DNA of 64,000 nt from Petrosia ficiformis (Eukaryota > Porifera > Demospongiae > Haplosclerida > Petrosiidae): NCBI GenBank assembly GCA_947044365.1, contig OX345639.1:9666218-9730217 (forward strand). Reading direction: 5' to 3'. The notes beneath the pieces were generated by a model, which searched no databases, was not told the DNA's origin, and worked only from the letters and a program-made list of their open reading frames with translations. Of the stretch, positions 1-11,982 are shown piece after piece. The stretch's first letter is position 1; every line of letters begins with the position of its first letter. A program made the position numbers and the translations under genes.

Positions 1-3000
1 AGTAACTCCACTCTGTATTCATCTAATAGAAGCTCACGCATTCTACTCATAAACACCCTTACCTACCAGATATATAGACAATGAAGAAAGATAGATAGAT
101 GGATAGATGTGGATAGATAGATGGATGGATGGACTATGAAGCTAGTTGTGCTAATGATTGATAAATTTCTCACATCACTAAATATTTTTTGATGCGGATC
201 TGATCTCATTGAAATAGTTTCTATAAAATAGTGCACTCGACTACCAAACACACTATTCTTCCAATCTTCAGCCTGACTGTAAAATAAACATATAATTATA
301 TATATAATTAAGTCTGTCTGGATATGATTTAAACTGATAGTCTCCTGCAATTATTCAAGTCTAATTAAATCATAACATTATAATTCTAAACTATATAGTG
401 TTTCTATCATAAACTCAATAATGGAACTCCATTGTTAGTAGACCAAGTTGGAAACCCTCAATCTACTTAATAAGCCAGTTTGTCTGTCTGTCTTTATTAT
501 CAAATAGATTACAACATACTCTAAAATAAAGTGTTTAACTCTGCTACGAGGCTTTCTCCTCCACTTCACAGCTTTGTTCACTAAATAATAAAGGTTATCA
601 GAGGTCGCATGACATTGAGGTCCCATGACACTGAATTACTCACATTTCTTAGCCCATCGTGGTTTCTTCCATTTAGTATGTTGTTTACTATGAATTGAGG
701 TAGGGTTTGAGGGAGTTGGTGGAGGGGATATTATCTCTGAACGTTGTACCATTGTCCATCCTCCACTGGTCTCTATGTCTCTTTCCTTTACTTCTTCATT
801 ATTATCCTCTTTATGACGAGGAGGAAGAGGAGGGGGAGGTGAGGATGGCCCCTTTTCTGTATCTTCAGAAAGACCTGAGACTACACTGGAATCTGAAGCA
901 GCTCGTCGATGTCTAACTTTTTGAAATACAGAGACATCATTTGGTTCAGGAGGATATTGGGCAAGTGAATGAGGCTTAGGAGGCAGTGGAGGAGGTATGG
1001 TCTCTTGACTATGAGGAAAGAAAATATCTGTCAATGAACACGTGCAATTGTGTGTACATGTATGTAGGTATGTGTGTGTATGCATGCATACAGTTATGTG
1101 GATAATGTACTGAATGCTGATGTGCAAAACACACATAATATTTTGTTGATTTGCTCGAGGAGGAATTGGAGGCGGCCGTGCCTTTGGTGGTATCAATGGA
1201 GGAATGTCATCTGGATTAATTAGTTTTACAAATTCTTTCACAGGTGCACTAGTGTTGGTATCTTGACTGGTTTCAGGCGTGTTAAAGTGTTCTTCAATTA
1301 TCTGGAAATTCTTGTAAGCCTGATGGACCTCTAACTCTTGCTCTTCTCTTGTATCACTAATTAGTGGCATGGATGGAGTTATTTCCTGTTTTGTTCTTCT
1401 GGGTCTATCAAGAAGGTGAGGATAATTTTCCTGTCGTTCAAGAGTCTTAATTAACATTCCTCGATCATTGTCGACTAATGATGACACACGATTTACAACA
1501 TCATCTAGCTGTCCATTTATTACCTACAACAAAATAGTGTTGCTGATACATGAAATTATACACTATGTACTTGTAATGAAAACTAATATCACATGATATA
1601 TGAATATTAATGAGATTATACACTATGTACTTGTTATCACATGATATATGAATATTAATGAGATTATACACTATGTACTTGTATATCACATGATATATGA
1701 ATATTAATGAGATTATACACTATGTACTTGTATATCACATGATATATGAATATTAATGAGATTATACACTATGTACTTGTATATCACATGATATATGAAT
1801 ATTAATGAGATTACACACTATGTACTTGTAATGATATCACAATAATCACATGATATATGAATATTAATGAGATTATACATTGTGTACTTACAATCAATAA
1901 TATCACATGATATATGAATATCAATGAATTACACACTATGTACTTACAACATTTTGTGACCATTGTGATACTTGGTTTCTTCGACGAGGAGGAATAGGAG
2001 GAGGGTCTAATAAATGATGTTTAGTCACCTGAATATCACATGGGTTACCAAGGATACATACCCTGATTTGAACTGGAAGGTGGTGTTGACATTTGTGGTG
2101 TCAATTGATGTTTTGAGAACTCTCTAGATCTAACAATCTCATATTCCGGAGGAGGAAGGGACGTCATAGTATCTCCCATATCCCATTCCTCATCTTCACT
2201 GTCACTTTCTTCTGAATCTACAAAGCAATGAAATAATGATTGCATATGTTGTCATGGTAACACAAACCCAATGATCCATTAGAAGTCATTTTTGGTGGTC
2301 TCAGTAGACATGGCATACCTCCGCTAAGGGAAGAAAGAAAAAGAACTAGTATCAACATGATTCTTTATCTATATGCTACATAACTCCTCACCGTTCATAT
2401 CACTTGTAAACTAACCTTTGTTGAAAGCAAAAGAAAGCAAGGAGGTCATACAAACTGACAAACTGAAGATTAGACCCTTGTATACTATAGAATCCTTGTG
2501 TGTTACAATGTATTAGGAAATGCATTACTGGAGGATCATTCCCTAATAGACGCATTGTTAATGCATACTCAGCTCGTGTGGATTCTCTGACATAGAATGA
2601 CTATAGGAATATAATTATACATACATACATAGTAGTAGACTATTAATCCCAGCTGGCTATGTACATATGATATATATAAAATTACATATTAATTAAATCA
2701 ATCCATACCCCTGTCGGTTTGTCGAGTAGCATTGTAGTGGCTGAATAAAGAAATATGATAAGAATGTAAATAATAGTTATGAGTATTTAATTATGTACAT
2801 ATAATCAATAACATATGATTTACCGTCCTGTCTGGACATTTCAAGATTCAACCATAATGGCTTCGTTTGTTGTAAAAAGAATTTGGCTGTCACTTTAGAA
2901 AATTCCACAACACGAGGTTGTAGCATTGGTCTATCTAATGTGCCTTGAGATAAATAGAAATATGATTGTAACGTAGTCACAAGGATCTTGTGACATACCA

Positions 3001-3259
3001 TCTATCATGGAATGTCTTGTAACATCTTCGCACGCTTTAGGTAACCTGTGTTGTAAGGATAAGGAACATACGCCCACGCATACAAGCCACGCCCACTAAC
3101 CAGCTCTTTCTAAAGTGTACGGATTCATAATCATCTATTTTTCTAGTGTGTGCTCTCAAAGCCTATCAAAAATACCATTCGCCTATTAATAAGTGAAAAG
3201 AATTTATCAACATGCTAACTCACTCTAATATATGTACTCCTTCTTGCTGTACTCTCCAT
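1..3259 (-). CDS. RIN: RIN-family Ras/Rab interactor (partial, 3' end beyond window)
   Basis: RIN proteins link Ras-type signals to Rab5 through an N-terminal SH2, proline-rich segments, an RH domain and a VPS9 exchange domain, acting at early endosomes. I start at the ATG read from 3259; the first exon ends AGA before GTGAGT. The SH2 domain is spread over exons near 2820-2960 (TKPLWLNLEM) and 2415-2720 (SFYVRESTRAEYALTMRLL, then GFYSIQGSNLQFVSLYDLL), with the loose arginine pocket (FYVRES) usual in RIN. An acidic linker (2062-2240) and PPxPPR runs follow (1950-2040, 640-1490). An exon at about 155-275 (FGSRVHYFIE) resembles the start of the RH domain. VPS9 would lie left of position 1. The splice out of the exon ending near 640 is unclear: reading on gives a stop at once, so at least one junction is unresolved. 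Paralogue not decided. Confidence 0.72.
1553..1945. repeat. 49-bp minisatellite in a RIN intron
   Basis: About eight head-to-tail units of roughly 49 bases, each with the core ATGAATATTAATGAGATTA followed by ACACTATGTACTTG. Units are nearly identical in the middle and diverge at both ends. It lies between two proline-rich coding exons of the RIN-like gene. There are no spacers, so it is not CRISPR-like. Confidence 0.9.
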
Positions 3260-3737
3260 GGTCTCCTTTCTTTACAATATTACTATATTCGGTTAATTAG
3301 ATCAATAACAGTAATACTCGACAGACTGAATGGCTATGAACTTTAACACTCCCACTAATTTTGTATATAAAAAAGAATGCTTGGATGCAGAAGTAGTTGC
3401 GAATCAAAGTGATTGCAAGAACCATTTGTCTTACACAAGTGCTTTATTATCGTATTTAGATCTACTGAAATTTGTACATCTATCGTCTCTGCAGGAACAT
3501 AGGTGAGGTTGTAGTTGCCGGCCGGTCAATGTCCCATGCTGTTATCACTGTGTTGTGAACATCTCTGTGTATAGATATAATTATATATAATATAATTATC
3601 ATTAAGTCCATTTTAATCATTTTTATTATAATTATTACTATTGTTATTATACTAGTTTGCAGTACTGCATTAATCTTCATTTATATAAACACAAATGTAA
3701 TTATTAATTTTATAAAACTTTCACTGTATATTTTCAG
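3260..3737. promoter_or_regulatory. Divergent interval between RIN-like and RhoGEF genes
   Basis: These 478 bases separate the RIN start (minus strand) from the first RhoGEF ATG (plus strand). That ATG sits immediately after TTTTCAG, so a non-coding first RhoGEF exon probably lies here, perhaps in the less AT-rich stretch around 3400-3530. No TATA box or clear core promoter was recognised. Confidence 0.4.
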
Positions 3738-5070
3738 ATGCAGACACAAAGAGGACACAGAAGAACGAGTTCTTTCCCTAGGCCTTATGAAGGCAGTGGA
3801 AGTGGAGAAAGTGAGGGTGATTGTGATGATAGCAAAACGTCAGAAGAATTGTCTTTCTGTTGTAAGATTGTTGTTCAAAAAAAAGATGTTAGCTTGAATT
3901 CACACATCGAGGTTAGTTTACAAACAATATGGTGCCAATAGTTATAGTAAATATTACAAGTAGATCAGATTCAAAGGTATATAAATGGTAAACTTTCACA
4001 TGTTAGTTTTGATAATATTCATTAGTACACACCATATTGAGTTTGGTGTGGTATATACAGTACAAGATAACTAATCAATACGATGACATTTGTTATTTTG
4101 CCTGAATCGCACAAAATCAGCAATCAATCACCTTGTTATATTTAATACCCTATATATAGAAGACATGTCAACAGCTTGTAAGTCAATGAATCATTAACAA
4201 AACAGTAATTCATATAAAACTATAGTCTACAACAACAAGTGTAGAATCGAGACGGCATTACCTGATCTTCAGTTTCTTGCCTTTAGAATTTTAAGAGTTG
4301 TACTTCAATGTAAGTTGTATAGATAGAGTTAGGATATGTAGAATTATAATTATGTACACTGATTGCTTGTTGAGATAGTAGACTTGTATGTGAGTGTGTA
4401 ATCAGGTGCTTTTTGACCTTGTCATGATGCATTTACTAAGGTTAGTGGGGAAGGAAGGAAGTAGAAAGGGGAATATTCTTCAGTCCTTTATGGTGTTAGC
4501 TAACACTATGAACTATCAGTTCAGCAAAATTATATTGAAAATATAAAGCAGTATAAATAGTTAAGAGCTAATATCATTTCTTTATACTATATAGATACCT
4601 GATCTTTGTCATTCTCCTACAAATAATCGTCGATCTATTTCTGTTTTCAACTTTCTGGAGGATATCATTCCACAAACAGGTATGATATATACATCTATCT
4701 ATCTATTCATTGATCTATTATCATTATATTCATTGATTTGACCAATCGTTTGTCCACTAATCTATATATTCATTGATTTAGCTGTCCATTGATCTTTTTA
4801 TTCATAGAATTTTATTTCCAATCTGTTTACAATTATAAAACACGATGTTTACTTCAAGGAACATTGTTGATGAATATATAACATGGGATATATTGATAAC
4901 AAGCATATGTAAGTAGTATAGTGCAATGCCCAGGGGATGTGATGAGTATATTCATTGTGTGGGAACTAATTATTCACAACTCAGATTACTTGCCTCACAA
5001 AGACTACTAATTCAATATGATGTAATTTGCTTTACTGTCAGTATTATATTTCATTTTACTCCACACATAC

Positions 5071-5120
<50 letters not shown>

Positions 5121-7863
5121 GTGTCCAGTCAATCTAATGAACCAAACATGTCATCAAATAAAGTTAAGAGGATTCTACGTCATCGTCATATATCATCTAC
5201 ATCCAGTATAGACTCATTTGAGAGAGAAGGTAAATAAATGTCTTTATTCTTTGTCTATACTTTGCACTAATCTCCTCTCCTCCTCCTCAACTTCCTTTCC
5301 TCCATTTCCTGTTGTTGATGTTTATTTCTTTCATCTACAGACTATCGTAGTATGGTACTTAGAGAAATCATCAACACTGAACAAAAATACATCAATTCAT
5401 TACAAACATTACTCTCCGTTTACCTTCCTGCTTTGGAAACAATAATGGCTCCTAGAGATATTCGTCTTCTCTTCCCCTGTCAGTTGGAACCTCTTATAAC
5501 AATGCATAAAGATTTGCTGTCAAGACTTCAAGAAAGAGTTGATGGTATATCCAGATGGCATGGAATTGTTGGAGATGTATTTGGTCGCTTGTGCTCAGAT
5601 AAGCAGGTTTGTGATTTTAATTATAGCTTCTGGTATTTGAAAATACAAGAGTTTACAGTTATTTATGGCTTAATTAGATTAATACTTGCTAATAGTATAT
5701 TAACAACATCCTCTAAACATTTTGCATCACATTATACTGATTCCAAACATAGCTGAGCTATATACTAATATGGATGACAGCCAAAAATCTAATTAACAAT
5801 GTGTATGTTAGTAAACTTTGTGCATGTATGTGTGTGGTAGATCATGTGTGTGAATGTGTCTGTGGATGGCAGACAGATGTATAATACTCAAAGCAAATAC
5901 TGTGTTTATTTAATTTCACTCACAGGGAGAGTTCATTGCACTTTATAGTGCTTACATGAACGAATTCAAGATTGCTATGCAAACTTTAGTTAAATATGAA
6001 CATACCTCGCCACTTTTCTGCCAGATAAGTAAAGTAAGTCATGAATTACATAATATTTGGAACTATAATTTGTAGCTTATATAAATTCTCCTAACCTCTC
6101 ATTACATCTAAACCTTAGCTATGTGGTGGGAGTATGATTTATTCAATATATATAAATTGTCTTAATCTTTGTACTCTAAACCTTAGCTAAGTGTGGGAGT
6201 ATGATTTATTTATATATAAATTGTCTTAACCTTTAGACTTGCAGTAAGTTAGAAACATGTGATGGACTTAGTCTAGCTGCATATCTTCTGACTCCAGTGC
6301 AAAGATTACCACGATATGAACTCCTCCTTAAGGTAAGAACAATATTTAACATGAGGACCTTTGTGCAAAAATTGAAGGTTATTCTATTTCTAAACTTCAG
6401 CAACTCTTGAAACACACACCAGAAGATCATCCTGATAGTTACTATATTGAAGCAGCTTTAAATACTCTACATTCAGATCTGTTGTTACTAGACAGATCTA
6501 TTCAATCGTGTCAATTTGCTTGTACAGTAGGAAGAATGAAAGATGAAAGTCCCAAAAGGTTGGTAACTCTAATTGTCATATAATAATAATGTTTAATCAA
6601 ACTATATTGTATTTGATTATAGGCCTAACAGACGATATAATAGACGTCGACGTCATCAATCTTCACGGATGTCTCGAATAAGACGTCACCTATCACATAC
6701 AAATATTCATGACTTCTTTCCTAATAATTCACCTCAAATGACTGAAAGATCTTATTCTAGACCGGGCTCTCTTTTAACAAAGAGCAGAAGTTTTGCATGC
6801 TCAGAGCATAACCTACTCGAAAAGGTATGATCACTTTGTTGATAAAAATCATTATTCGATGAAGTATCAAATGAATCATATGTCATAATTATATTATGGA
6901 CCGCAACTTGATGATCTGTTAACTTGTGGTTTACCTAATGACTTGCTATAAACACAACTGAACTGGGATGTTTTTATATATCAACTCTGATGTAGGTATA
7001 CCATGACATTTAATCCAATTATATGTAGACGCTAGTCTTTCACTGTTACTATACTAGTTGCTTCAAATTACATTATTACTCTTAGATGGAAGAAGAATGT
7101 GAGAAGAGATCATCTTCAGTTCTGAGTAGACCATTGGCAAGTTCACGTGGCATTAGCTTTTCAGAAGTTCTCTTACATGATCGAGATGATACCGTGAAAA
7201 TTGAGAAAGATTTGGAAGAATATGAGGAGGAGGATGAGGAGGAAGAAAGAGGTATTCAAACTCCAAACATGTCTCACTCCCCCTCAATTACTAGTCATGA
7301 GTCAATAGCACAGAGAGGATCAGTTTACTCTTCAAATTCAAGCACTTCAGGTAATTAATATTTCCATTCAGTTGTGTATAGTAAATATGAGACATCACTT
7401 TATTGTTCTAATAGAATTACTTTTTCCTGTAGGATTTGATTCTTTGACTGGAGCTAATGAAGATTATTTAATAGATGGAGAAGGATGTGACAATAAAACT
7501 CTTCGACCATTACAGCCTCTTGACAGTATTTGTAGTAATGATAGTGGTTTTAAAGATGGCAAAGAAAATTCATCAATCTCAACTCCAGTGACTAGCTCAA
7601 GTCCACGTAAAAACTCTTCTTTATCGACTGCTCTTAAAGTTATTAGAAAAGCTAGTAAAGAGTTAGGGTAGGTTGAATGACTACCACAGCCATAATAGAG
7701 TTCTAATGTTCTTTGTACTTCTTTCAACAGGAACTCACCTCTAACAAGACAGAAAAGGGCTGTTAGTACTGGCAATGTCAACAGATTAAGTATAAGTGAT
7801 CCAATGGACTTTCGTCATATACAACACGGCTTTTCAAGTCATCCAATCTCAACTGTGATATGA
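3738..7863 (+). CDS. DH-domain Rho guanine-nucleotide exchange factor
   Basis: RhoGEFs load Rho-family GTPases with GTP through a DH domain. My model joins 3738-3911, 4595-4679, 5119-5229, 5341-5606, 5926-6033, 6249-6332, 6401-6558, 6623-6824, 7086-7350, 7433-7667 and 7731-7863; frame is kept throughout and gives 606 residues. The DH domain spans about residues 125-325: LREIINTEQKYINSLQTLL (CR1), then SLAAYLLTPVQRLPRYELLL (CR3, the family's most diagnostic stretch). The N-terminus is Ser/Arg-rich. The C-terminal half has a basic Arg-rich stretch (NRRYNRRRRHQ), an acidic run (EEYEEEDEEEE) and Ser-rich tails. I see no PH domain after the DH, which is unusual because most Dbl-family GEFs have one. 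The ATG directly follows a splice acceptor, so a 5'UTR exon is likely. The subfamily is not identified. Confidence 0.85.
5065..5118 (+). repeat. (CA)n microsatellite forming a splice acceptor
   Basis: An almost pure CA run ends in CACAG directly at the start of the RhoGEF exon at 5119. It stands where the polypyrimidine tract would normally be. Confidence 0.85.
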
Positions 7864-8189
7864 TACTGTACTATATATTCTGTATTTATACATTTCTGTA
7901 TTAATCATTTTACACTGGTATATAACATTACAATGCATCATTATTAGTTGTCAAAATCAGATCATGAAATAAGATACAATTAATATCTTCACTCCTACAC
8001 ATCATTATGTAATCCTAGCGACAAGTCATTCAACATGTACAACTCTCATTTGTACCCAAACATGCTACATTGATAGCAAACATATTCCAAGTAATGATAT
8101 CAATAATGTCTCTTGAATATAAACAGTAAATATGTTGATCACATTAAGGGAGTTATTATGATATGAAGAATGAGAGAATTAGAAACAAA

Positions 8190-8275
8190 GGAAAACTGAA
8201 AGTCAGGGATTAAACCCATGACCTTCTGATATCTAGTCAGACAGTCTTACCATCTGAGCTTGAGTCATTTAGATA
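8190..8275 (-). repeat. tRNA-derived SINE-like sequence
   Basis: Read on the minus strand, it has an A-box-like AAGCTCAGATGGTAAGA and, about 30 bases later, a B-box-like GGTTTAATCCC. This spacing is typical of a tRNA head. The fold is degenerate and no clean acceptor stem was found, so it is more likely a tRNA-derived SINE relic than a working tRNA. Confidence 0.5.
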
Positions 8276-8654
8276 CTATATCTTATTATGATGCTAACGA
8301 GTCATTAATTCTAGTATTAAGTCGTTTAGATAATACCTAACTACAATATATATACTTAACTAATGAGTCATTATATACCATCACTCAAATGTAACCACTA
8401 GGCGAAACATGTTCCATGTCATTTATATATCATCACTTGAGTGTAACTGTTACTATGCCAGAACGTCTAATCTCATTTGGTGTGCAGACCAAAGAGTTTA
8501 AAGTTTATGGTTTTGAATAAATAGATAGTCTGAGAACAATGATCTTATTTTAATAGTAAATAAAATATCATATTCTATTATCTAGTAATAACCTTCTGGG
8601 ACTAATTATACGGGATTAGACATGTACATTCTAGGTACTATAATGAGGTAAACT

Positions 8655-8775
8655 TGTTCTTAATAACGAATAATTAGATAACTACATATAGTGTCATAGT
8701 AATGAATAATTAGATAACTACATATAGTGTCATAGTAATGAATAATTAGATAACTACATATAGTGTCATAGTAAC
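8655..8775. repeat. 36-bp tandem triplicate
   Basis: Three near-identical units containing GAATAATTAGATAACTAC then ATATAGTGTCATAGTAA, head to tail, in the convergent gap. No coding potential. Confidence 0.85.
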
Positions 8776-8999
8776 ATGTGAAAATGAGTCATTAAATACC
8801 GTCACTCAAATGTAACTAACTAAAGCTACATGTAAACTAAATAATGATGTAAACTAATTAAATACTAACTACTAAACTAGACATATTCCTAATGATATTA
8901 CCTCTCAAATATGTGTAATTACATACTTCCGTTTAGCCTTGTACAACTCATCAATTCCATACTTATTGAATTTCCTTGCTACATAACTACCTGTTCAAA

Positions 9000-9470
9000 T
9001 TAACTACCAATCTGTCTAGACTATCAACTACCTGTTCAAATTAACTACCAATCTGTCTAGACTATCAGTCATAATAGACTTGTTATAATAAATTATATAA
9101 CACATGATAAAACAGACATAATGTCTGATTTCAGTTCCACAGGATCAGACAGTGAATTATTTGGTAGTAATCTGTCTAGACTATCAACTACCTGTTCAAA
9201 TTAACTACCAATCTGTCTAGACTATCAGTCATAATAGACTTGTTATAATAAATTATATAACACATGATAAAACAGACATAATGTCTGATTTCAGTTCTAC
9301 AGGATCAGACGTGAATTAATAACTACCAATCTGTCTAGACTATCAAAGTGTATTTCATAATAGAAGATTTGCCATAATATAATATACAACACATCATAAA
9401 ACAGACATAAAATCTGATTTCAGTTCCACAGGATCAGACAGTGAATTATTTGGTAGTAGGAAGTCATAAT
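9000..9470. repeat. About 165-bp segment repeated three times at the LSM1 3' end
   Basis: Each unit contains ACTACCAATCTGTCTAGACT, then a TCATAATAGA-like part, AAAACAGACATAA, and CAGTTCCACAGGATCAGAC. The first two copies are nearly identical; the third is diverged and abuts the LSM1 stop. It looks like local amplification of LSM1 3'UTR or flanking sequence. Confidence 0.8.
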
Positions 9471-9477
9471 AATAAGA

Positions 9478-9958
9478 TTATGAATAGGTATCATCACCAA
9501 AATCTTTGGAAATTATTAATCCTCTTTCACGTAATAAATTCTCTTTACGCTGTTTCTCTTCAGCTTCTCTTTCTTGTTCAATGCGTTGCGCTTCTAAAAT
9601 CTCATCTATCGAAACTTTGTCTAGTTTCATATTCGATTCAAGTTCAGAATCCTAAAAAAACAGATAAAAAAATAACTGTTGTGTTATATGGATGGATGGT
9701 ATTGGACTCACTATCTCTCCACATAGGAGCATATTCTCTCCTCTAATAAGAAATATACCTCTAGGAATGTCTCCATACTGCTTGCCAACGTGAATACGTT
9801 CTATCGTGTCTTGTAAGAGTAGGTTTGCTACAATAGAGAATATTATCCAGTGTTATGAGAATATTATTATACGACCTTACCAAATTGATCAACACTTCTG
9901 AGAAATCCTATAAGTGTTCGTCCATCTCTTAATACTACAAGTACACGCTCTGAAATAG

Positions 9959-9996
<38 letters not shown>

Positions 9997-10045
9997 CAGA
10001 TAATATTGGTCAGGTCGTCAATTATATATATATATATATGTATAT

Positions 10046-10102
<57 letters not shown>

Positions 10103-10280
10103 TATATTATAATAATACATGTAGTAATAATGGCACACACACAACTAATTGAGTCATTTAAATACTCTAATGCAGTTTCTATCAAATAACTGTCTTACTG
10201 TCCACTTCAGCTATCAAACTAGCAGTTCCTGGAATGTATGCACCTTGAAAAAGATCCTGAGAGGTGTCCTGTTCAACCAT
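9478..10280 (-). CDS. LSM1: LSM1, mRNA-decapping Sm-like protein
   Basis: LSM1 defines the cytoplasmic Lsm1-7 ring that binds deadenylated mRNA and promotes decapping in P-bodies. Exons on the minus strand are 10280-10199, 9949-9881, 9827-9712 and 9651-9478, in frame, for 146 residues (human has 133). The Sm fold is clear: PGTASLIAEVDKR, VVLRDGRTLIGFLRSVDQF (Sm1), then ERIHVGKQYGDIPRGIFLIR and GENMLLCGEI (Sm2). The tail SIDEILEAQRIEQEREAEE is the LSM1-specific C-terminal helix, which separates it from LSM8. A short N-terminal extension precedes the conserved PGTASL. The start codon lies 36 bases from the oppositely oriented DNAJC17 start. Confidence 0.95.
9961..10115. repeat. CA/TA microsatellite in LSM1 intron 1
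   Basis: A short (CA)n is followed by a long, almost pure TA tract, both in the first LSM1 intron just upstream of the acceptor of exon 2. Confidence 0.9.
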
Positions 10281-10316
10281 GCCCTAGAGGTGTGTCGGTG
10301 GGCGTGGTCAGCAATC
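10281..10316. promoter_or_regulatory. 36-bp bidirectional start region, LSM1/DNAJC17
   Basis: Only 36 bases separate the two divergent start codons. They include a CACCC/KLF-type box at 10297-10308 (GGTGGGCGTGGT). Transcription starts of the two genes must be very close or overlap. In the duplicated downstream copy of DNAJC17 only about 20 of these bases are kept. Confidence 0.6.
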
Positions 10317-11953
10317 ATGGCAGAGTCTCTCTTGAAGGAATTAGGTGTTGAAGACTTATATGGGTTTCTTGGAGTCTCCAATACAGCATCAGAAAAAGAA
10401 GTACACTACTGCAAATGTATGATTTACAAATTAATTATGATTGTTTTCAGGTGACCAAGGCATATCGCAAGAAAGCCCTCAGGTATCATCCTGATAAGAA
10501 TCCTGATGACCAAACAGCGGGTTAATAAAATATAATCATAATGAATTATTATTATTCATTTATAATTATTATTAACTACATTATTTTACTCAAATTCATT
10601 GCTTTTATCATGTACTATATAATTGAAGTCAGAACCATAGTACTTGAAATCATCCATATTGCATTAAACATTGCGTGTCCCTCACTACCAAATATGTTTC
10701 CTTGTGTTAGCCTGGGTATGTTAGTGTTTTATGGGTTAGTCTACTATAGTGCTCACTTCTCGGATATGGCTTTTGATTTGCATATAATATAATATTATGT
10801 ATAATTATGTACATATACTACACTGTTTTTAACTACAGCTGAAATGTTCCAGAAGCTGTCTCGTATATACGGTATTCTTACAGATCCTGCTGCTAAAGTG
10901 AGCTACCATGATTATGAACTTTAAATGAATTATTGAACTCCAGGCTGCATATGACAAATGGTTGAAAGTTCGAGAAAAAGTAAAGAGGAGAAATGAAGAA
11001 TTAAGTGCTAAAAGAAGAAAGTTAAAAGAGAGTATGTAATTTATATTTTTATTACCTTTTTAAGCACTCAGTTTCTTCGTAGCACTTGAAAGTAAAGAGA
11101 ATGATCATTATGCAACATTAGCAGCTGAACACGAGGCTAGGGAACTAATGAAATCACAGGTAACTCTTAAGTCAAGTTAAACAACCTAATATATACATAA
11201 TAGAATTTAGTATGTAAATATCTATAGATCAATACTTGTGTGTGGTATATAACAGGATTAAGTATTTACCTAACTAGATTGAGCGTCTTCGTGAAATGAG
11301 TTTCGAAATTGTTCAAAAACAAGAACAAATTCTCAGAAAAAACATGAAAATTATTCAAGAAGGAGATGGTGAATATACATATCCCAGTCATTGGTTGGCA
11401 TGGTAATATTAACTCTTTATAGATTCTGGAGATGACAGTGATGTTGTTATACAGGCAGTTTGGGACAGAAGTACACATAACTACACACTAGAAGAACTTC
11501 ATGATATTTTCAGTAGGGTGTGTGAGTATACAATATCTAATATAATATTAATGTATAGTCACAATGTAATAGTTCAGTATAAGCATGTGCAGTATAAATT
11601 ATGTTACAACTACTAATCTAAATGACTATAATATACTATATATTAGTATGGGCAATTGGAGCAAATTCTGCCATCTAAAAAGAAAAACAAAGTACTGATT
11701 TCGTTCCAAAGACCTTATGATGCTGTAAGTATAGGCCCATTCTTATTCTATAGTATGGGAATGAGGTTTATTATTAATATAGGTGAATGCTGTGAAAGAG
11801 TTGTCTGATACGTTCCAATTTAAATGGATATCTGGAGAACCGCCAAAGATCATCCATCATAAGAGACCAAGTAGTCAACGAGATGATGAGGAAGATTATG
11901 AAAGAGCTGTGTTAGAGAGATTACATCAAGCACAAGAGAGAAAACAAGATTAA
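10317..11953 (+). CDS. DNAJC17: DNAJC17, J-domain and RRM protein (copy 1)
   Basis: DNAJC17 is a nuclear J-domain protein linked to the spliceosome. Exons 10317-10400, 10451-10520, 10839-10897, 10944-11031, 11083-11159, 11278-11368, 11423-11517, 11647-11724 and 11783-11953 keep frame and give 270 residues (human about 304). The J domain is at residues 9-75: LYGFLGVSNTASEKEVTKAY, intact HPD in RYHPDKNPDDQTAAEMFQ, and AAYDKWLKVREK. A charged coiled-coil (RRNEELSAKRRKLKE, RLREMSFEIVQKQEQILRK) follows, then an RRM-like fold near residues 165-240 (YTLEELHDIFSRYGQ, VLISFQRPYDAVNAV) and an acidic/basic tail (DDEEDYERAVLERLHQAQE). AATAAA lies just past the stop, and the next gene starts 29 bases after it. 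Confidence 0.93.
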
Positions 11954-11982
11954 TAATAAAAATATTACAATTAATTACTGTG

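Larger units (their letters stand above)
7864..9477. other. Convergent gene-free gap rich in short repeats
   Basis: This lies between the RhoGEF stop and the LSM1 stop. I see no credible coding exon. It holds a tRNA-like SINE (8190-8275), scattered copies of a GAGTCATTTAGATA-type motif (8260-8460 and 8780-8810), a 36-base triplicate (8655-8775) and a larger triplicated segment that runs into the LSM1 3' end (about 9000-9470). Confidence 0.7.

Noticed and set aside
10541..10792. ORF of hydrophobic residues after DNAJC17 exon 2, also present in copy 2
   Set aside because: It lies in the DNAJC17 intron; the frame across 10520/10839 joins the J domain exactly, and duplication explains its presence twice.
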